NCBI RefSeq assembly: GCF_025377685.1
Contig: NZ_JACEHK010000010.1
Span: 1-64,000, forward strand
Length of the DNA: 64,000 nt
Direction of reading: 5' to 3'
DNA from: Anaerobacillus sp. CMMVII
Lineage (GTDB): Bacteria > Bacillota > Bacilli > Bacillales > Anaerobacillaceae
Positions 33,684-43,391 of the stretch are shown in pieces. Position numbers and translations under genes: made by a program. The notes beneath the pieces are model-generated. The model was not told the DNA's origin and made no database searches. It saw only the letters and a program-made list of their open reading frames with translations. The stretch's first letter is position 1; the number at the start of each line of letters is the position of its first letter.

Positions 33684-34984
33684 TGTCGGTTCGTCGATTA
33701 AGCGAAGGATTGGAGAGCGAAAACTTGAAGCAATTAGACCTTTTTCGTGAAATTGTTGTCGATAACTTTGCCGGTGGTGGAGGTGCTTCAACTGGAATAG
33801 AGTTTGCAACTGGAATATCAGTAGATATCGCTATCAATCATGATCCAGCCGCAATAGCAATGCATAAAGCTAACCATCCAGATACAGAGCATTATTGTGA
33901 GTCGGTTTGGGATGTAGATCCAGTAAAAGCTGTTAGAGGTAGAAAGGTAGGATTAGCGTGGTTTTCTCCTGATTGTAAACACTTCTCTAAAGCTAAAGGC
34001 GGTAAACCTAAAAGCAATAACATCCGTGGCTTAGCATGGATAGCTGTTAAATGGGCCATAGCAGTAAAACCAAGAGTTATCATGTTAGAAAATGTAGAGG
34101 AGTTTAAAACATGGGGTCCGCTAAATGAAGAGGGGTATCCTGTTGAAAAATCAAAGGGGATTACGTTTCAATCATTTGTAAAATCTCTCGAGTCATTGGG
34201 ATATGAAGTTTCATTCAAAGAATTAAAGGCATGTGATTATGGAGCTCCAACAACTAGAAAAAGATTTTTCATGATTGCTAGATGTGATGGTAAAGAAATA
34301 ATCTGGCCCAAACCAACGCATGCTGATCCGAATAGCTCGGAGGTTAAAGTAGGTAAGTTAAAAGCTTGGAGAACTGCAAGCGAAATAATAGATTGGAATA
34401 TCGGAACACCATCAATATTTTCAAGAGAAAAACCTTTAGCAAATAATACGATGCTAAGAATTACAAGAGGTATTCAAAAGTTTGTAGTTGAAGCAAAAAC
34501 ACCTTATATCATATACAATAAGGCTAGCTTTTTACAACATTACTATACACATCAGGGGAATGAAACAAGAGCAAGTAGCCTTTATGAGCCAATTGCAACT
34601 ATACCAACTGCAAATCGTTTTGGATTAGTGACAGCATTTCTCACAAAATATTATGGATCTGATATAGGCCAATCAATAAATGAACCACTTCATACTATCA
34701 CAACAAAAGACAGATTTGGATTAGTGACAGTAAAAGGTGAGGATTACAAAATCGTCGATGTAGGAATGAGAATGCTTCAACCTAGAGAGTTATTTAACGG
34801 GAATGGATTTCCTAACAACTACATCATTGACCGTGACTTTTTTGGTAAAAGTTATCCTAAAACCTACCAAGTAGCTCGCTGTGGGAATGCAGTTCCACCG
34901 CAATTTTCAGAGGCTTTAGTAAGAGTTAATTTGCCTGAAATGTGTAGTGAAACATCGAGATATATACAAGCAGTAGCTAACTGA
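33683..34984 (+). CDS. DNA (cytosine-5) methyltransferase
   Basis: 433 residues with C5-methyltransferase motifs in order: I FAGGGGASTGIE (~30), IV SPDCKHFSKAKGG with the catalytic Cys (PDC, not the usual PPCQ), VI ENVEEF, VIII GAPTTRKRFFMIA, X GNAVPP near the end. No restriction enzyme is adjacent, so this is an orphan phage methylase, likely protecting phage DNA from host restriction. GTG start overlaps the preceding gene. Confidence 0.9.
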   Translation: MSVRRLSEGLESENLKQLDLFREIVVDNFAGGGGASTGIEFATGISVDIAINHDPAAIAMHKANHPDTEHYCESVWDVDPVKAVRGRKVGLAWFSPDCKHFSKAKGGKPKSNNIRGLAWIAVKWAIAVKPRVIMLENVEEFKTWGPLNEEGYPVEKSKGITFQSFVKSLESLGYEVSFKELKACDYGAPTTRKRFFMIARCDGKEIIWPKPTHADPNSSEVKVGKLKAWRTASEIIDWNIGTPSIFSREKPLANNTMLRITRGIQKFVVEAKTPYIIYNKASFLQHYYTHQGNETRASSLYEPIATIPTANRFGLVTAFLTKYYGSDIGQSINEPLHTITTKDRFGLVTVKGEDYKIVDVGMRMLQPRELFNGNGFPNNYIIDRDFFGKSYPKTYQVARCGNAVPPQFSEALVRVNLPEMCSETSRYIQAVAN

Positions 34985-35000
34985 GATTGGAGATTAAACA

Positions 35001-35369
35001 ATGATTATTGAAGAACTTTCACTTTTTGATTTTAGTCCGGCCTTTAATCCAGAAAAAGCTAACTGGAAAAAAGGTGTAGATAACCATAAATATTGTGAAG
35101 TGTTAGCTATCATTCCAGATGATGCTTTATGTCCACTAGAGCAGGGGTATAGCGGATCAGGAAACCCACTGAAAGAATACCGTCATAAACTCTGGGGAGA
35201 TCACGCAATTGCAATCTGGAATTATCTAGGCATCGATGGCAAGTGGGGAACGGCTACGGATTTACTTTCAAAGCATAGAAAAGCGAAAGAGCCAATCAAA
35301 ATGAGAATTTCAGAAAGAGATATTAAATGTTTCGAAGTTACTCAGATTGTTGAATATTTAGGAGGTTAA
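35001..35369 (+). CDS. Phage protein, unknown
   Basis: 122 residues, [37 protein letters not shown]..., followed by GGTTAATAATG into ssb. A conserved family in phage replication regions as far as its pattern suggests; no function assigned. Confidence 0.5.
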   Translation: MIIEELSLFDFSPAFNPEKANWKKGVDNHKYCEVLAIIPDDALCPLEQGYSGSGNPLKEYRHKLWGDHAIAIWNYLGIDGKWGTATDLLSKHRKAKEPIKMRISERDIKCFEVTQIVEYLGG

Positions 35370-35371
35370 TA

Positions 35372-35857
35372 ATGTTAAATCGAGTAGTGTTAGTGGGACG
35401 CCTCACACGTGATCCAGAACTAAAATACACACCTAATGGAATTGCGGTAGGTAAATTTACCCTTGCAGTAAACAGACCATTTTCAAATCAACAGGGAAAT
35501 CGAGAAGCTGATTTTATAAACATTATAGTGTGGAGAAAAGCAGCGGAGAATGTAGCAAATTACTTAAGAAAGGGTAGTTTAGCAGGTGTTGATGGTCGAC
35601 TACAAACTCGTAATTATGAAAATAATGATGGGAAAAAAGTTTTTATAACTGAAGTTGTAGCAGACAGTGTTCAATTTTTAGACTCGAAAAACAGCCAGAA
35701 TAGCGGAAGTGATCAACAGAACCATCAAGGTAATACAAATAATGGGTACAATAGCAATCAAAACGCTAATAGTGGGCAAAACAATCAATTTGGTGACGAT
35801 CCATTTGCTAGCGACGGAAAACCAATTGATATATCTGATGATGAACTCCCATTTTGA
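35372..35857 (+). CDS. ssb: Single-stranded DNA-binding protein
   Basis: 161 residues. OB-fold core [51 protein letters not shown]; then an Asn/Gln-rich linker and the acidic tip DISDDELPF, which docks partner proteins. Length and order match bacterial SSB. It coats ssDNA in phage replication and supports RecT. Confidence 0.95.
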   Translation: MLNRVVLVGRLTRDPELKYTPNGIAVGKFTLAVNRPFSNQQGNREADFINIIVWRKAAENVANYLRKGSLAGVDGRLQTRNYENNDGKKVFITEVVADSVQFLDSKNSQNSGSDQQNHQGNTNNGYNSNQNANSGQNNQFGDDPFASDGKPIDISDDELPF

Positions 35858-35871
35858 GAAAGGGGAACACT

Positions 35872-36401
35872 ATGAATTTAATAAAACTCTTTAAAAAGCA
35901 AAAAGAATTAGATGATCGGATTGTTAAGGAGCATAATCTGGAAGGACAATATTTACTCTCAGATAAAATTTTAGCTTTATTGGTTGAATTAGGAGAGTTA
36001 GCTAATGAAACAAGATGTTTTAAGTTTTGGAGCGACAAACCACCGAGTGCACCTGATATCGTAATTGAGGAATTTGTTGATGGTATTCACTTTTTATAAG
36101 TTTAGCTAATGATTTTAAAATAAATCCTGAGAATTTCATCGTTACATGTGATTATACGAAAGGTACATTAACGGAAACATTAACCGAGGTATTTGCATAC
36201 GTATCTAGTTTGCATGTACTTTTTGATGTTAACATTCCGGCCACCATAACCGGTGAGGATTTACACTCAACGTTACACGAAGCTTTTTCTTGTTATGTAG
36301 GATTAGGAGAAAAATTCTTAGGCTTAACCTGGGCGCAGATCGAAAAAGCATACTTAGAAAAGAATGAAGTAAACCACATTCGGCAGGACAACAGTTATTA
36401 A
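35872..36401 (+). pseudogene. Dimeric dUTPase (MazG-like), frameshifted
   Basis: From ATG 35872 (AAAGGGG): LSDKILALLVELGELANETR CFKFWS, then EEFVDGIHFL, where the frame stops at 36099. After one base change it continues LSLANDFKI... up to IEKAYLEKNEVNHIRQDNSY at 36401. ExxE...ExxD metal-binding helices fit the dUTPase_2 family. It lowers dUTP to keep uracil out of phage DNA. About 176 residues when corrected. Confidence 0.8.
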
Positions 36402-36414
36402 AGGGGGTTAAAGC

Positions 36415-36951
36415 ATGTTTCAAGGTCAAGGAAACAGAGGTATGGCTTTTGAAATGTTATTAAATCTTGTGAATGCTCAATATAATACCAAAGGACTAGC
36501 TCTTATAAACAAAAGGCCCACCCCAGTAAAAGTACTTAAATCAAAAGGAACTCAAGTTATTAAAGGCTACTTCGAAGAAAAATCAACTGTAGATTATGAT
36601 GGAACGTATAACGGGAAATCCATTGCTTTTGAAGCGAAGTCAGTAGGGGAAAAGCGTTTTGACCTCAAGAATATTCATAAGCACCAACTTGAGTATTTGC
36701 AAAAGGCTGAAAAACACGGCGCTATTTCATTTTTCCTCATAGAATTCCGAGCGACCAAAGAAGTATTTCTCGTTTCGTTAAACTTTATCGAGACCTATGT
36801 GATGCAATCTAAGAAAAAGGGCGGTAGAAAAAGTATTCCTTACGATGATTTTACGGTATACGGATACCTAGTTGAACGTGGTCGCGGTGTCCCAGTAGAT
36901 TATTTAAGTATAGTGGACAAGCTTAACGATCAAAAAGTTATGATTTTGTAA
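36415..36951 (+). CDS. recU: Holliday junction resolvase RecU
   Basis: 178 residues. NRGMAFEMLLNLVN at the start, STVDYDGTYNGKSIAFEAKS with the metal-binding Asp/Glu/Lys set, then QLEYLQKAEKHGAISFFLIE and DYLSIVDKLN. Typical RecU layout and length. It resolves four-way junctions in phage recombination. AAAGGGGG upstream. Confidence 0.9.
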   Translation: MFQGQGNRGMAFEMLLNLVNAQYNTKGLALINKRPTPVKVLKSKGTQVIKGYFEEKSTVDYDGTYNGKSIAFEAKSVGEKRFDLKNIHKHQLEYLQKAEKHGAISFFLIEFRATKEVFLVSLNFIETYVMQSKKKGGRKSIPYDDFTVYGYLVERGRGVPVDYLSIVDKLNDQKVMIL

Positions 36952-36971
36952 AGCGTGAAGGGTGATATATT

Positions 36972-37445
36972 GTGGACCATAAAGAGTTAGAAAATGTTAT
37001 AAGCGATTATCAGTGGTTAAAAAGAGAGGTTGCAAGGTTAGAAGAATTACTATGGGGAATTGGTGGTGTTTCTGGAGGGTCTAAAAGTATAGGGGTTGCT
37101 CAGTATGGAATTGAAGCGGCTATGCCAAAAGGTTCCAAGGGAATTAGTAAAGCTGAGTTAGATAAGCTAGACCGCAGAGAAAAAAAGATTTTAACGAGGA
37201 TTGAAAAATACAAAAATATGATTGAATTTGTAGAGTTAGGCGAAGAAAGTCTTGAAGATCCAATTCAACAAACTGTGTATAGTTGTATGATGGCAGGCAT
37301 GAGTTATAGGGCTATTGGTAAGCATGTTGGAGTTTCTAGAGAAAAAGTCAGGCAACTCCGAGATGAGGTTATAAACCAATTATGCCAAAATTGTCACTTC
37401 TGCCATAGTTGGCAATACTTGAAATACAAAAAACAAACCGTGTAA
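36972..37445 (+). CDS. ArpU/RinA-like late transcription regulator
   Basis: 157 residues from GTG 36972. N-terminal helical part with GGVSGGSKSIGV; C-terminal sigma-4-like HTH MAGMSYRAIGKHVGVSREKV RQLRDEV. This class sits immediately before packaging genes in SPP1/A118-like phages and switches on late genes. Ends with a Cys/His cluster (CQNCHFCHSW) that is unusual for the family. Confidence 0.7.
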   Translation: MDHKELENVISDYQWLKREVARLEELLWGIGGVSGGSKSIGVAQYGIEAAMPKGSKGISKAELDKLDRREKKILTRIEKYKNMIEFVELGEESLEDPIQQTVYSCMMAGMSYRAIGKHVGVSREKVRQLRDEVINQLCQNCHFCHSWQYLKYKKQTV

Positions 37446-37517
37446 GATGGAAGGGAGGTCGGAGAGGTTTTAACCACCTCCGGTGCTCTTTATTATTAAA
37501 ATTACAGTATAAAGAGT

Positions 37518-37679
37518 TTATAACTTAGATTTGCTATCTTCATACTGAAACAATAAACCATCTAATTCCTGACTGGATTTAAGCGTTTCCTTCGCCGATA
37601 AGCCATATTTTAAAGATAATCTATACATTTCTTGACGTTTTGTCTCTATTTTTGAAATTAATTCTACAAGACTAGACAT
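37518..37679 (-). CDS. Spo0E-family Spo0A~P phosphatase
   Basis: 53 residues from ATG 37679 (TAGGAGTGAG): MSSLVELISKIETKRQEMYR LSLKYGLSAKETLKSSQELD GLLFQYEDSKSKL. The SQELDxLL motif and helical hairpin of ~50 residues define the Spo0E family, small phosphatases that remove phosphate from Spo0A~P and so delay sporulation. It stands alone on the minus strand between the late regulator and TerS, as a phage cargo gene. A tandem Spo0A-box-like site is 129 bp upstream of its start. Confidence 0.88.
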   Translation of the reverse strand: MSSLVELISKIETKRQEMYRLSLKYGLSAKETLKSSQELDGLLFQYEDSKSKL

Positions 37680-37807
37680 ATGTACTCACTCCTAAAAAAA
37701 AACATGTAGGACTATTATCTTATAAATTCAAAGCATAGAACACTGATAAATATGTCGGAATTGTGAACAAATGGTAGGGTTATCGGACTGTTAATGAAAA
37801 GATATTT

Positions 37808-37824
37808 TGTCGATAATTGACGAA
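37808..37824. promoter_or_regulatory. Tandem Spo0A-box-like sites
   Basis: TGTCGAT (37808-37814) and TGACGAA (37818-37824) are in the same direction and exactly 10 bp apart. The Spo0A box is TGNCGAA; the second matches fully and the first has one mismatch. Spo0A dimers bind head-to-tail boxes with this spacing. The 200-bp gap 37680-37879 holds no gene and separates spo0E-like (minus) from a plus-strand gene. Confidence 0.5.
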
Positions 37825-37879
37825 GGAATACATTTGGAAAATACCTCCTTTTATATTAACTTAACATTAGGAGGTAATT

Positions 37880-38098
37880 ATGGGGAAAAAATTAACTGAA
37901 GATGCAAGAATAGCACTTAAAAATCAATACGGTATTCATTCTGCAAACAACAAAAAAGCATGTTTATCCTGTTATAATTATAATCCTGGTTCAATTTGTT
38001 CAAAGTATCATATTAAGGTGAAAAAAAATGAAACGTGTAAATCTTTCACATCTAAAAGAGTAAAAATATACAGAGGTGGCGGGGTCTCGCCAAGATAA
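37880..38098 (+). CDS. Small Cys-rich phage protein
   Basis: 72 residues, MGKKLTEDARIALKNQYGIH, then KKACLSCYNYNPGSICSKYH IKVKKNETCKSF. Four Cys (CxxC and two more) suggest a small zinc-binding fold. AGGAGG upstream, terminator right after. Found just before terminase genes. Unknown. Confidence 0.55.
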   Translation: MGKKLTEDARIALKNQYGIHSANNKKACLSCYNYNPGSICSKYHIKVKKNETCKSFTSKRVKIYRGGGVSPR

Positions 38099-38111
38099 CT
38101 AATAAGTACTT

Positions 38112-38133
38112 GCACCTGTCTAGGTGCTTTTTT
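38112..38133 (+). terminator. Terminator before the packaging genes
   Basis: GCACCT/AGGTGC with a 4-nt loop, then six T. Confidence 0.85.
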
Positions 38134-38163
38134 ATTTTGGAATCGGAGGTAGGTGCAATATAA

Positions 38164-39031
38164 ATGGATTGGAAGAAGATTAGAGCTGAATATGAGTCAA
38201 CTGACACTACATTAAAGGCACTTGCTGAAAAAAATGATATAAATTAGGAACTTTAAAAAGTAGAAAAAGTCGTGAAAATTGGTCAAAAGATGTATCCAAA
38301 AAAAGTGCAACCAAAACCCAAAAGGATGCAACCAACCGAATAAGGGATGCAACCCAAAATAGTAAGAAAAAAGTGATATTGAAGAGTCTTTGCAAAGTGA
38401 TGACCTCACTGATAAGCAAAGGCTTTTTTGTATGCATTATCTTAAGTATTTTAATGCTACTAAAGCTTATCAAAAGGCATATCAATGTGCATATTCAACA
38501 GCAATGGTCAACAGTAGTCGATTACTAGGAAATACTAAGATTAAGACGGAGATTGACCGATTAAAATCGGAACAAGCTAACGGTATTTTGTTAGATGCTC
38601 AATTCGTTCTTCAAAAATACATTGACATAGCCTTTGCTGATATAACCGACTTTGCAACTTTCGGAAAAAAGGAAGTTCAAGCAATGGGTGCATTTGGACC
38701 TATTGAAGATGATGAAGGCAATCCAGTGATGATCGAAACGAATTATGTTGACTTCAAAGAGTCTTCAGAGATTGACGGGACAATCGTTACGGAAGTGAAA
38801 AAAGGAAAAGAAGGTGTATCCATTAAGCTTGCTGATAAAATGAAAGCACTAGAAAAGCTATGGGATTATTTTGATATGATGCCTGAGAATATTCAAGATC
38901 AGTTAAAGGTTGAAAAATTAAAGGCTGAAACAGAATTGGTCAAAGCTAGAGCAGAAGCAATGAAAGGGAAGAAAAAAGACACATCACTTCTTGAAGCCCT
39001 TATTTCTGCTAAAAAAGGTGGTCAATCATGA
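38164..39031 (+). pseudogene. terS: Terminase small subunit, frameshifted
   Basis: MDWKKIRAEYESTDTTLKAL AEKNDIN hits a stop; the next frame gives KLGTLKSRKSRENWSKDVSK KSATK..., then a third gives LTDKQRLFCMHYLKYFNATK AYQKAYQCAY, the TerS HTH domain, and an acidic helical body. Two indels (near 38243 and 38385). DNA-recognition component of the packaging motor. The stop overlaps terL. Confidence 0.82.
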
Positions 39032-40310
39032 GTATTGTTTTTTCACTTAAGCAGCTACAAATTATTCAAGCTCCATATGATCACACATTAGAAGTAAATG
39101 AAGGCACTCCCCGGTCATCCAAAACGACTGCGGGTGTTTTTCGTTATGCTGATTATTTAACTTTAACTAGAGATCAAAATCACCTAGTCGTTGCTTACAA
39201 CCAAGAACAAGCTTACCGACTGTTTATGGAATGTGATGGTTTTGGCTTAATTCACATTTTTGGAGATTTAGCAGAAATTAAGCACGATGAACACGGAGAT
39301 CACCTGCTATTGGACACACCTAATGGCCAGAAAAAGGTCTATTACAAAGGTGGAGGTAAGGCAGATAGTAAGAAAGCAATCACCGGTATGTCGCTTGGAT
39401 CAGTCGCCTTTTGTGAGATTGATTTACTTCATATGGATATGATTCAAGAATGTTTTCGTCGTACCTTTGCAGCAAAAGACAGATATCATCTCGCGGATTT
39501 AAATCCACCAGCTCCTAATCATCCGGTCATAAAAGAAGTGTTTGAAGTACAAAAGACACGTTGGGTACATTGGACCATCGACGATAATCCAATTATCACT
39601 GAGGAACGAAACAAGAAATCTTCGAAACCTTAAGTAAAAATCCTTATTTACTACAACGTGACTGGTATGGGAATCGTGTTATCCCTTCAGGGGTTATCTA
39701 TAGCATGTTTGACCTTAAGAAAAATGTAAAACAAAAAATTGTTGGTCAAAAAATTGAAATGTTTTTTAGTGGTGATGGTGGTCAAAGTGATGCGACGAGT
39801 GTGAGCTGTAATATTGTAACAAAGCATAAAGGAACAATGCGAGCTTACGATTATAAATTGAACCGAGTAGCTCACTATTATCATAGTGGGTCTGAATCGG
39901 GTGACGTGAAAGCCATGAGCACTTACGCTAAAGAAATTAAAAAATTCATTTTGTGGTGTCAAGAGAAGTTTGTTATGCATCGTTCTGAAGTGTTCATCGA
40001 CCCAGCGTGTAAATCTCTTAGAGAAGAATTACATTTGTTAGGTGTTTCTACTCGACCGGCTAACAATAATTCGAAAGACATCAAAGGGTCGTCAAAAGGA
40101 ATTGAAGTAGGGATCGAACGTCTACAAAGCGCTATGACGAATGAACAGTTTATTCTCATTGAAACTAATGAATATGATCATTACAACTTCATTAAAGAGG
40201 TTGGAATGTATTGTCGTGATGCAAATGGAAATCCGATTGATGATAATAACCACGCAATGGATGAGACACGTTATGCCAATAATTATTTCTATAGACGCTA
40301 TGTTTTATAG
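39028..40310 (+). pseudogene. terL: Terminase large subunit (PBSX/XtmB-type), frameshifted
   Basis: 427 codons when corrected. ATPase part: NEGTPRSSKTTAGVFRYADY (Walker A region) and SLGSVAFCEIDLLH (Walker B). An indel near 39625 separates it from KNPYLLQRDWYGNRVIPSGV and the nuclease domain beginning FFSGDGGQSDATS, with RSEVFIDPACKSL and NNHAMDETRYANN (metal-binding Asp). It pumps and cuts the concatemer during packaging. Confidence 0.85.
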
Positions 40311-40322
40311 CTGGGGGTTCTT

Positions 40323-40445
40323 ATGTTTAAAAATATATTATGTTTGGTTGGGTTTCATAATTTCAAAAATTATAAGTTTGTTTGGCATCCCCACAGAGCA
40401 GAGGGCACATGTACCCGATGTGGTAAAAAGGATGTCTATCTATAA
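40323..40445 (+). CDS. Small zinc-ribbon phage protein
   Basis: 40 residues, MFKNILCLVGFHNFKNYKFV WHPHRAEGTCTRCGKKDVYL. CTRCG knuckle plus His/Cys at the start. Tiny zinc proteins of this form occur between terL and portal in related phages. No clear Shine-Dalgarno is seen upstream. Confidence 0.5.
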   Translation: MFKNILCLVGFHNFKNYKFVWHPHRAEGTCTRCGKKDVYL

Positions 40446-40457
40446 GGCGGTGATTAA

Positions 40458-41942
40458 ATGTTTAACAACCTCATCTCGAGAATAAAGGGGGTGTTGTACC
40501 GTATGGGGTTAATAAAAGGCATTAAGAAAATTACTGATCGTAAAGAAGTCATAACAACTGATGAATTTTATCAGCATCTTAGCAAATGGCTTGCGATTTA
40601 CAAAGGATATTACAAAGACTGGCATGATTTAAAGTACACCACAATTAATGGTGAAAAAAAACGTCGCATGAGATCGATGCGTATGTCAAAAGTCGTTTCT
40701 CAAGAAATGGCTAATCTTGTATTTAATGAAAAATGCTCCATTAGCATCGGTAGCGAAGATAATAAAACTGAAGAGTTTCAAAGTAATGTGTTAAATATAC
40801 TGTCCAACAACGCCTTTAACCAAAACTTCCAGGATTACTTAGAGTATATGTTTGCAATGGGTGGCATGGTCATTAAAGCTTATGTTCTGGATGATAAGGT
40901 CAAACTTTCTTACGTTACAGCTGATTGTTTTATCCCAATTGCTGATGATGGGAAAGAAATTACTGAGGGTATTTTTGTTAATGAAAGTCGTAAAGGTGAT
41001 AAATATTACACTAATTTGGAATGGCATATCTGGGAGCAAGGCGCATATATCGTTCGAAATGAATTATATGAGTCTCATCAAAAAGGGGACATGGGTATCA
41101 AGGTCCCTCTAACCACTTTATATCAGGATATGGAAGAAGAAGTGATAATCACCGGGTTAAAGAGATCTTTATTTGTCTACTTTAAACCGAATATAGCTAA
41201 CAACATAGATTTGAACAGTAAATTAGGTGTCTCTATTTACGCTGAAGCACTAGACACACTATATTCTTTAGATGTAGCCTTTGATAGTTTCAATCGTGAA
41301 TTTCGTTTAGGTAAAAAGAGGATTACTGTACCAGCTTCAGCAGTGAAAACAGTAGTGGATCCTCAATCCGGAGCTCTGCATCGATACTTTGATGCGGACG
41401 ATGAAGTATATGAAGCTTTTAACTTCGAACAAGAAAACAACGATATCAAAGAGCATTCAACCACATTACGAGTTGAGGAACATATCTCGTCAATTAATGC
41501 GTTACTAAATATATTAGCCATGCAAACGGGATTTAGTGCTGGAGCTTTTACATTTGACTCAGAAGGATTGAAAACAGCCACTGAGGTAGTTAGTCAAAAC
41601 AGTAAAACGTATCGTTCTAGAAGTGGTCACATCACGATTATAGAAGAAGGGTTAAAAGACCTAATTGAAGTTATCGGTGATTTAGCAGAACTTTATAGTT
41701 TGTTCAATACTCCAGATAAGTTTGATACAAAGGTCAATTTTGATGATTCCATAGCAGAAGATCGAGATACGAATGCGAAATATTGGATAACCCTTGTACA
41801 AAACCAAGTGGCGTCAAAACTTATGGCCATTCAAAAAGTTCATAAGGTCACCGAAGAGGATGCCAAAGAAATCCTTAAACAAATTCAATCTGAAAATCAA
41901 ACTGTTGGAGCAATGGAAATTGATATGTTTGGTGGTGAATAA
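40458..41942 (+). CDS. Portal protein (A118 type)
   Basis: 494 residues; MFNNLISRIKGVLYRMGLI start, KRRMRSMRMSKVVSQEMANL, DYLEYMFAMGGMVIKAYVLD and FSAGAFTFDSEGLKTATEVV are hallmarks of the A118/TIGR01542 portal family. It forms the dodecameric ring for DNA entry and tail attachment. Intact; followed directly by the minor capsid gene. Confidence 0.9.
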   Translation: MFNNLISRIKGVLYRMGLIKGIKKITDRKEVITTDEFYQHLSKWLAIYKGYYKDWHDLKYTTINGEKKRRMRSMRMSKVVSQEMANLVFNEKCSISIGSEDNKTEEFQSNVLNILSNNAFNQNFQDYLEYMFAMGGMVIKAYVLDDKVKLSYVTADCFIPIADDGKEITEGIFVNESRKGDKYYTNLEWHIWEQGAYIVRNELYESHQKGDMGIKVPLTTLYQDMEEEVIITGLKRSLFVYFKPNIANNIDLNSKLGVSIYAEALDTLYSLDVAFDSFNREFRLGKKRITVPASAVKTVVDPQSGALHRYFDADDEVYEAFNFEQENNDIKEHSTTLRVEEHISSINALLNILAMQTGFSAGAFTFDSEGLKTATEVVSQNSKTYRSRSGHITIIEEGLKDLIEVIGDLAELYSLFNTPDKFDTKVNFDDSIAEDRDTNAKYWITLVQNQVASKLMAIQKVHKVTEEDAKEILKQIQSENQTVGAMEIDMFGGE

Positions 41943-41944
41943 TC

Positions 41945-43054
41945 ATGGGTTTACCACCAGATAAGTTACAACGACTTTCATCTCCAGTTGCAGCTATTTA
42001 TTCCGAAGTAGAAGAACAATTGCTCATCAATATCGCTAAAAAACTAGCAAAAGATCAAGATGTTTTTGAAAGTAATATCAGTGAATGGCAATTTTTAAAG
42101 CTAAGTGAACTAAACGCTTTGAACCGAGAAAACATTCGTACAATTGCTAAAAATGCAGGTAGAGCAGAGAGCGAATTAATTAGTTTACTCTCAAAAGCAG
42201 GGTTTGAAGGATTAGAGGAACAAGAAAAAATCCTTAGAAAAGGCCTTGAACTAGGAGAGTTGACAATTAGACCAGGTACTCCTCAAAAATCTACTGCGTT
42301 ATTAGGTATTTTACAAACCTATACCGATCAGGCCAAAGATAAGTTTAATTTAATTAATTCAACAATTCTATCGCAATCAGATCAAGTGGCAAGAGACATT
42401 ATTAATCGCACCACAGCAAACGTCTTAGCTGGTGTTAGTACACCTCAGGTTGCATTAAGAAGGACATTATCTGAATGGAGCGAGAAAGGTATCCCAGCAC
42501 TCGTTGATGCTAAAGGGAGACAATGGAGCTCAGAGGCATATGTAAGTATGATTACTCGAACTATGACCAATCAAGTGACAAACGAAATGCAGAATAAACG
42601 GATCCAAGAATACGGAGTAGACTTAATTGAAATATCCAGTCACGTAGGAGCTAGACCGAGATGCGCGCTTTATCAGGGGCGTATTTATTCGTTAAGTGGC
42701 TGGCATCCGAAATATCCAGCGTTTTCGACCACAAGCTACGGAGAGCCAGCTGGTTTATTCGGGATCAATTGCGGACATCAACAATACCCGTTCTGGGAAG
42801 GGATGAGTAGACCGACATTTGAGCCTTATGATGAAAAAGAAAATGCTCGTGTTTATGAGTTAAGCCAAAAACAACGTCAATATGAGCGAGACATCCGAAC
42901 TGCAAAACGAAGAGTGAGTGTACTTAGTGCAGCAGGTGATGAGGTAGGTGCTCAACGTGCAAAAAATCTTGTTAGTGATCGTCAAGCACGTATGCGTCTG
43001 TTTATCAATGATACCGATCGCACGAGAAAATATGATCGAGAACTAATTGGATAG
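41945..43054 (+). CDS. Phage minor capsid protein (Phage_min_cap2 / Mu gpF-like)
   Basis: 369 residues. The C-terminal third has ISSHVGARPRCALYQGRIY, SLSGWHPKYPAFSTTSYGEP and NCGHQQYPFWEGM, the conserved His/Cys-containing core of this family. It binds the portal or inside of the capsid and may be ejected with DNA. Starts 2 bp after the portal stop. Confidence 0.87.
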   Translation: MGLPPDKLQRLSSPVAAIYSEVEEQLLINIAKKLAKDQDVFESNISEWQFLKLSELNALNRENIRTIAKNAGRAESELISLLSKAGFEGLEEQEKILRKGLELGELTIRPGTPQKSTALLGILQTYTDQAKDKFNLINSTILSQSDQVARDIINRTTANVLAGVSTPQVALRRTLSEWSEKGIPALVDAKGRQWSSEAYVSMITRTMTNQVTNEMQNKRIQEYGVDLIEISSHVGARPRCALYQGRIYSLSGWHPKYPAFSTTSYGEPAGLFGINCGHQQYPFWEGMSRPTFEPYDEKENARVYELSQKQRQYERDIRTAKRRVSVLSAAGDEVGAQRAKNLVSDRQARMRLFINDTDRTRKYDRELIG

Positions 43055-43066
43055 GAGGTGAAAAAG

Positions 43067-43324
43067 TTGAAATATCGAAAAAAACCAGTCGTCATTGAAG
43101 CGTTACAGTGGTTAGGTCACAATTGGAATGAGATGTGTGATTTTATTCCGGTACCTGACGCAGCTGTAGGTCACTTAGAAGGTGAAGAAATGCTAATTAA
43201 AATTAAAACTTTAGAAGGCGAAATGACTGCAAATATGAATGATTACATCATTAAAGGTGTGAATGGAGAGTTTTACCCTTGTAAACCAGACATATTTGAA
43301 AAAACTTATGAAAAAGTTGATTAA
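43067..43324 (+). CDS. Phage conserved small protein
   Basis: 85 residues from TTG 43067 (TAGGAGG eight bases upstream): KYRKKPVVIEALQWLGHNWN, then MNDYIIKGVNGEFYPCKPDI FEKTYEKVD. The YRKKPVxxEAxxW...GxYIIKGxxGExxPCKPDIFxxTYExV pattern is widespread in phages. Function unknown. A terminator follows. Confidence 0.75.
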   Translation: MKYRKKPVVIEALQWLGHNWNEMCDFIPVPDAAVGHLEGEEMLIKIKTLEGEMTANMNDYIIKGVNGEFYPCKPDIFEKTYEKVD

Positions 43325-43326
43325 TT

Positions 43327-43356
43327 AACACCTAGCATACAATGTTGGGTGTTTTT
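43327..43356 (+). terminator. Terminator before scaffold gene
   Basis: AACACCTAGCAT/ATGTTGGGTGTT imperfect hairpin followed by T run. Confidence 0.6.
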
Positions 43357-43391
43357 CCTATGTCCAAAAAATGAGAGGAGCAATTTTAAAA

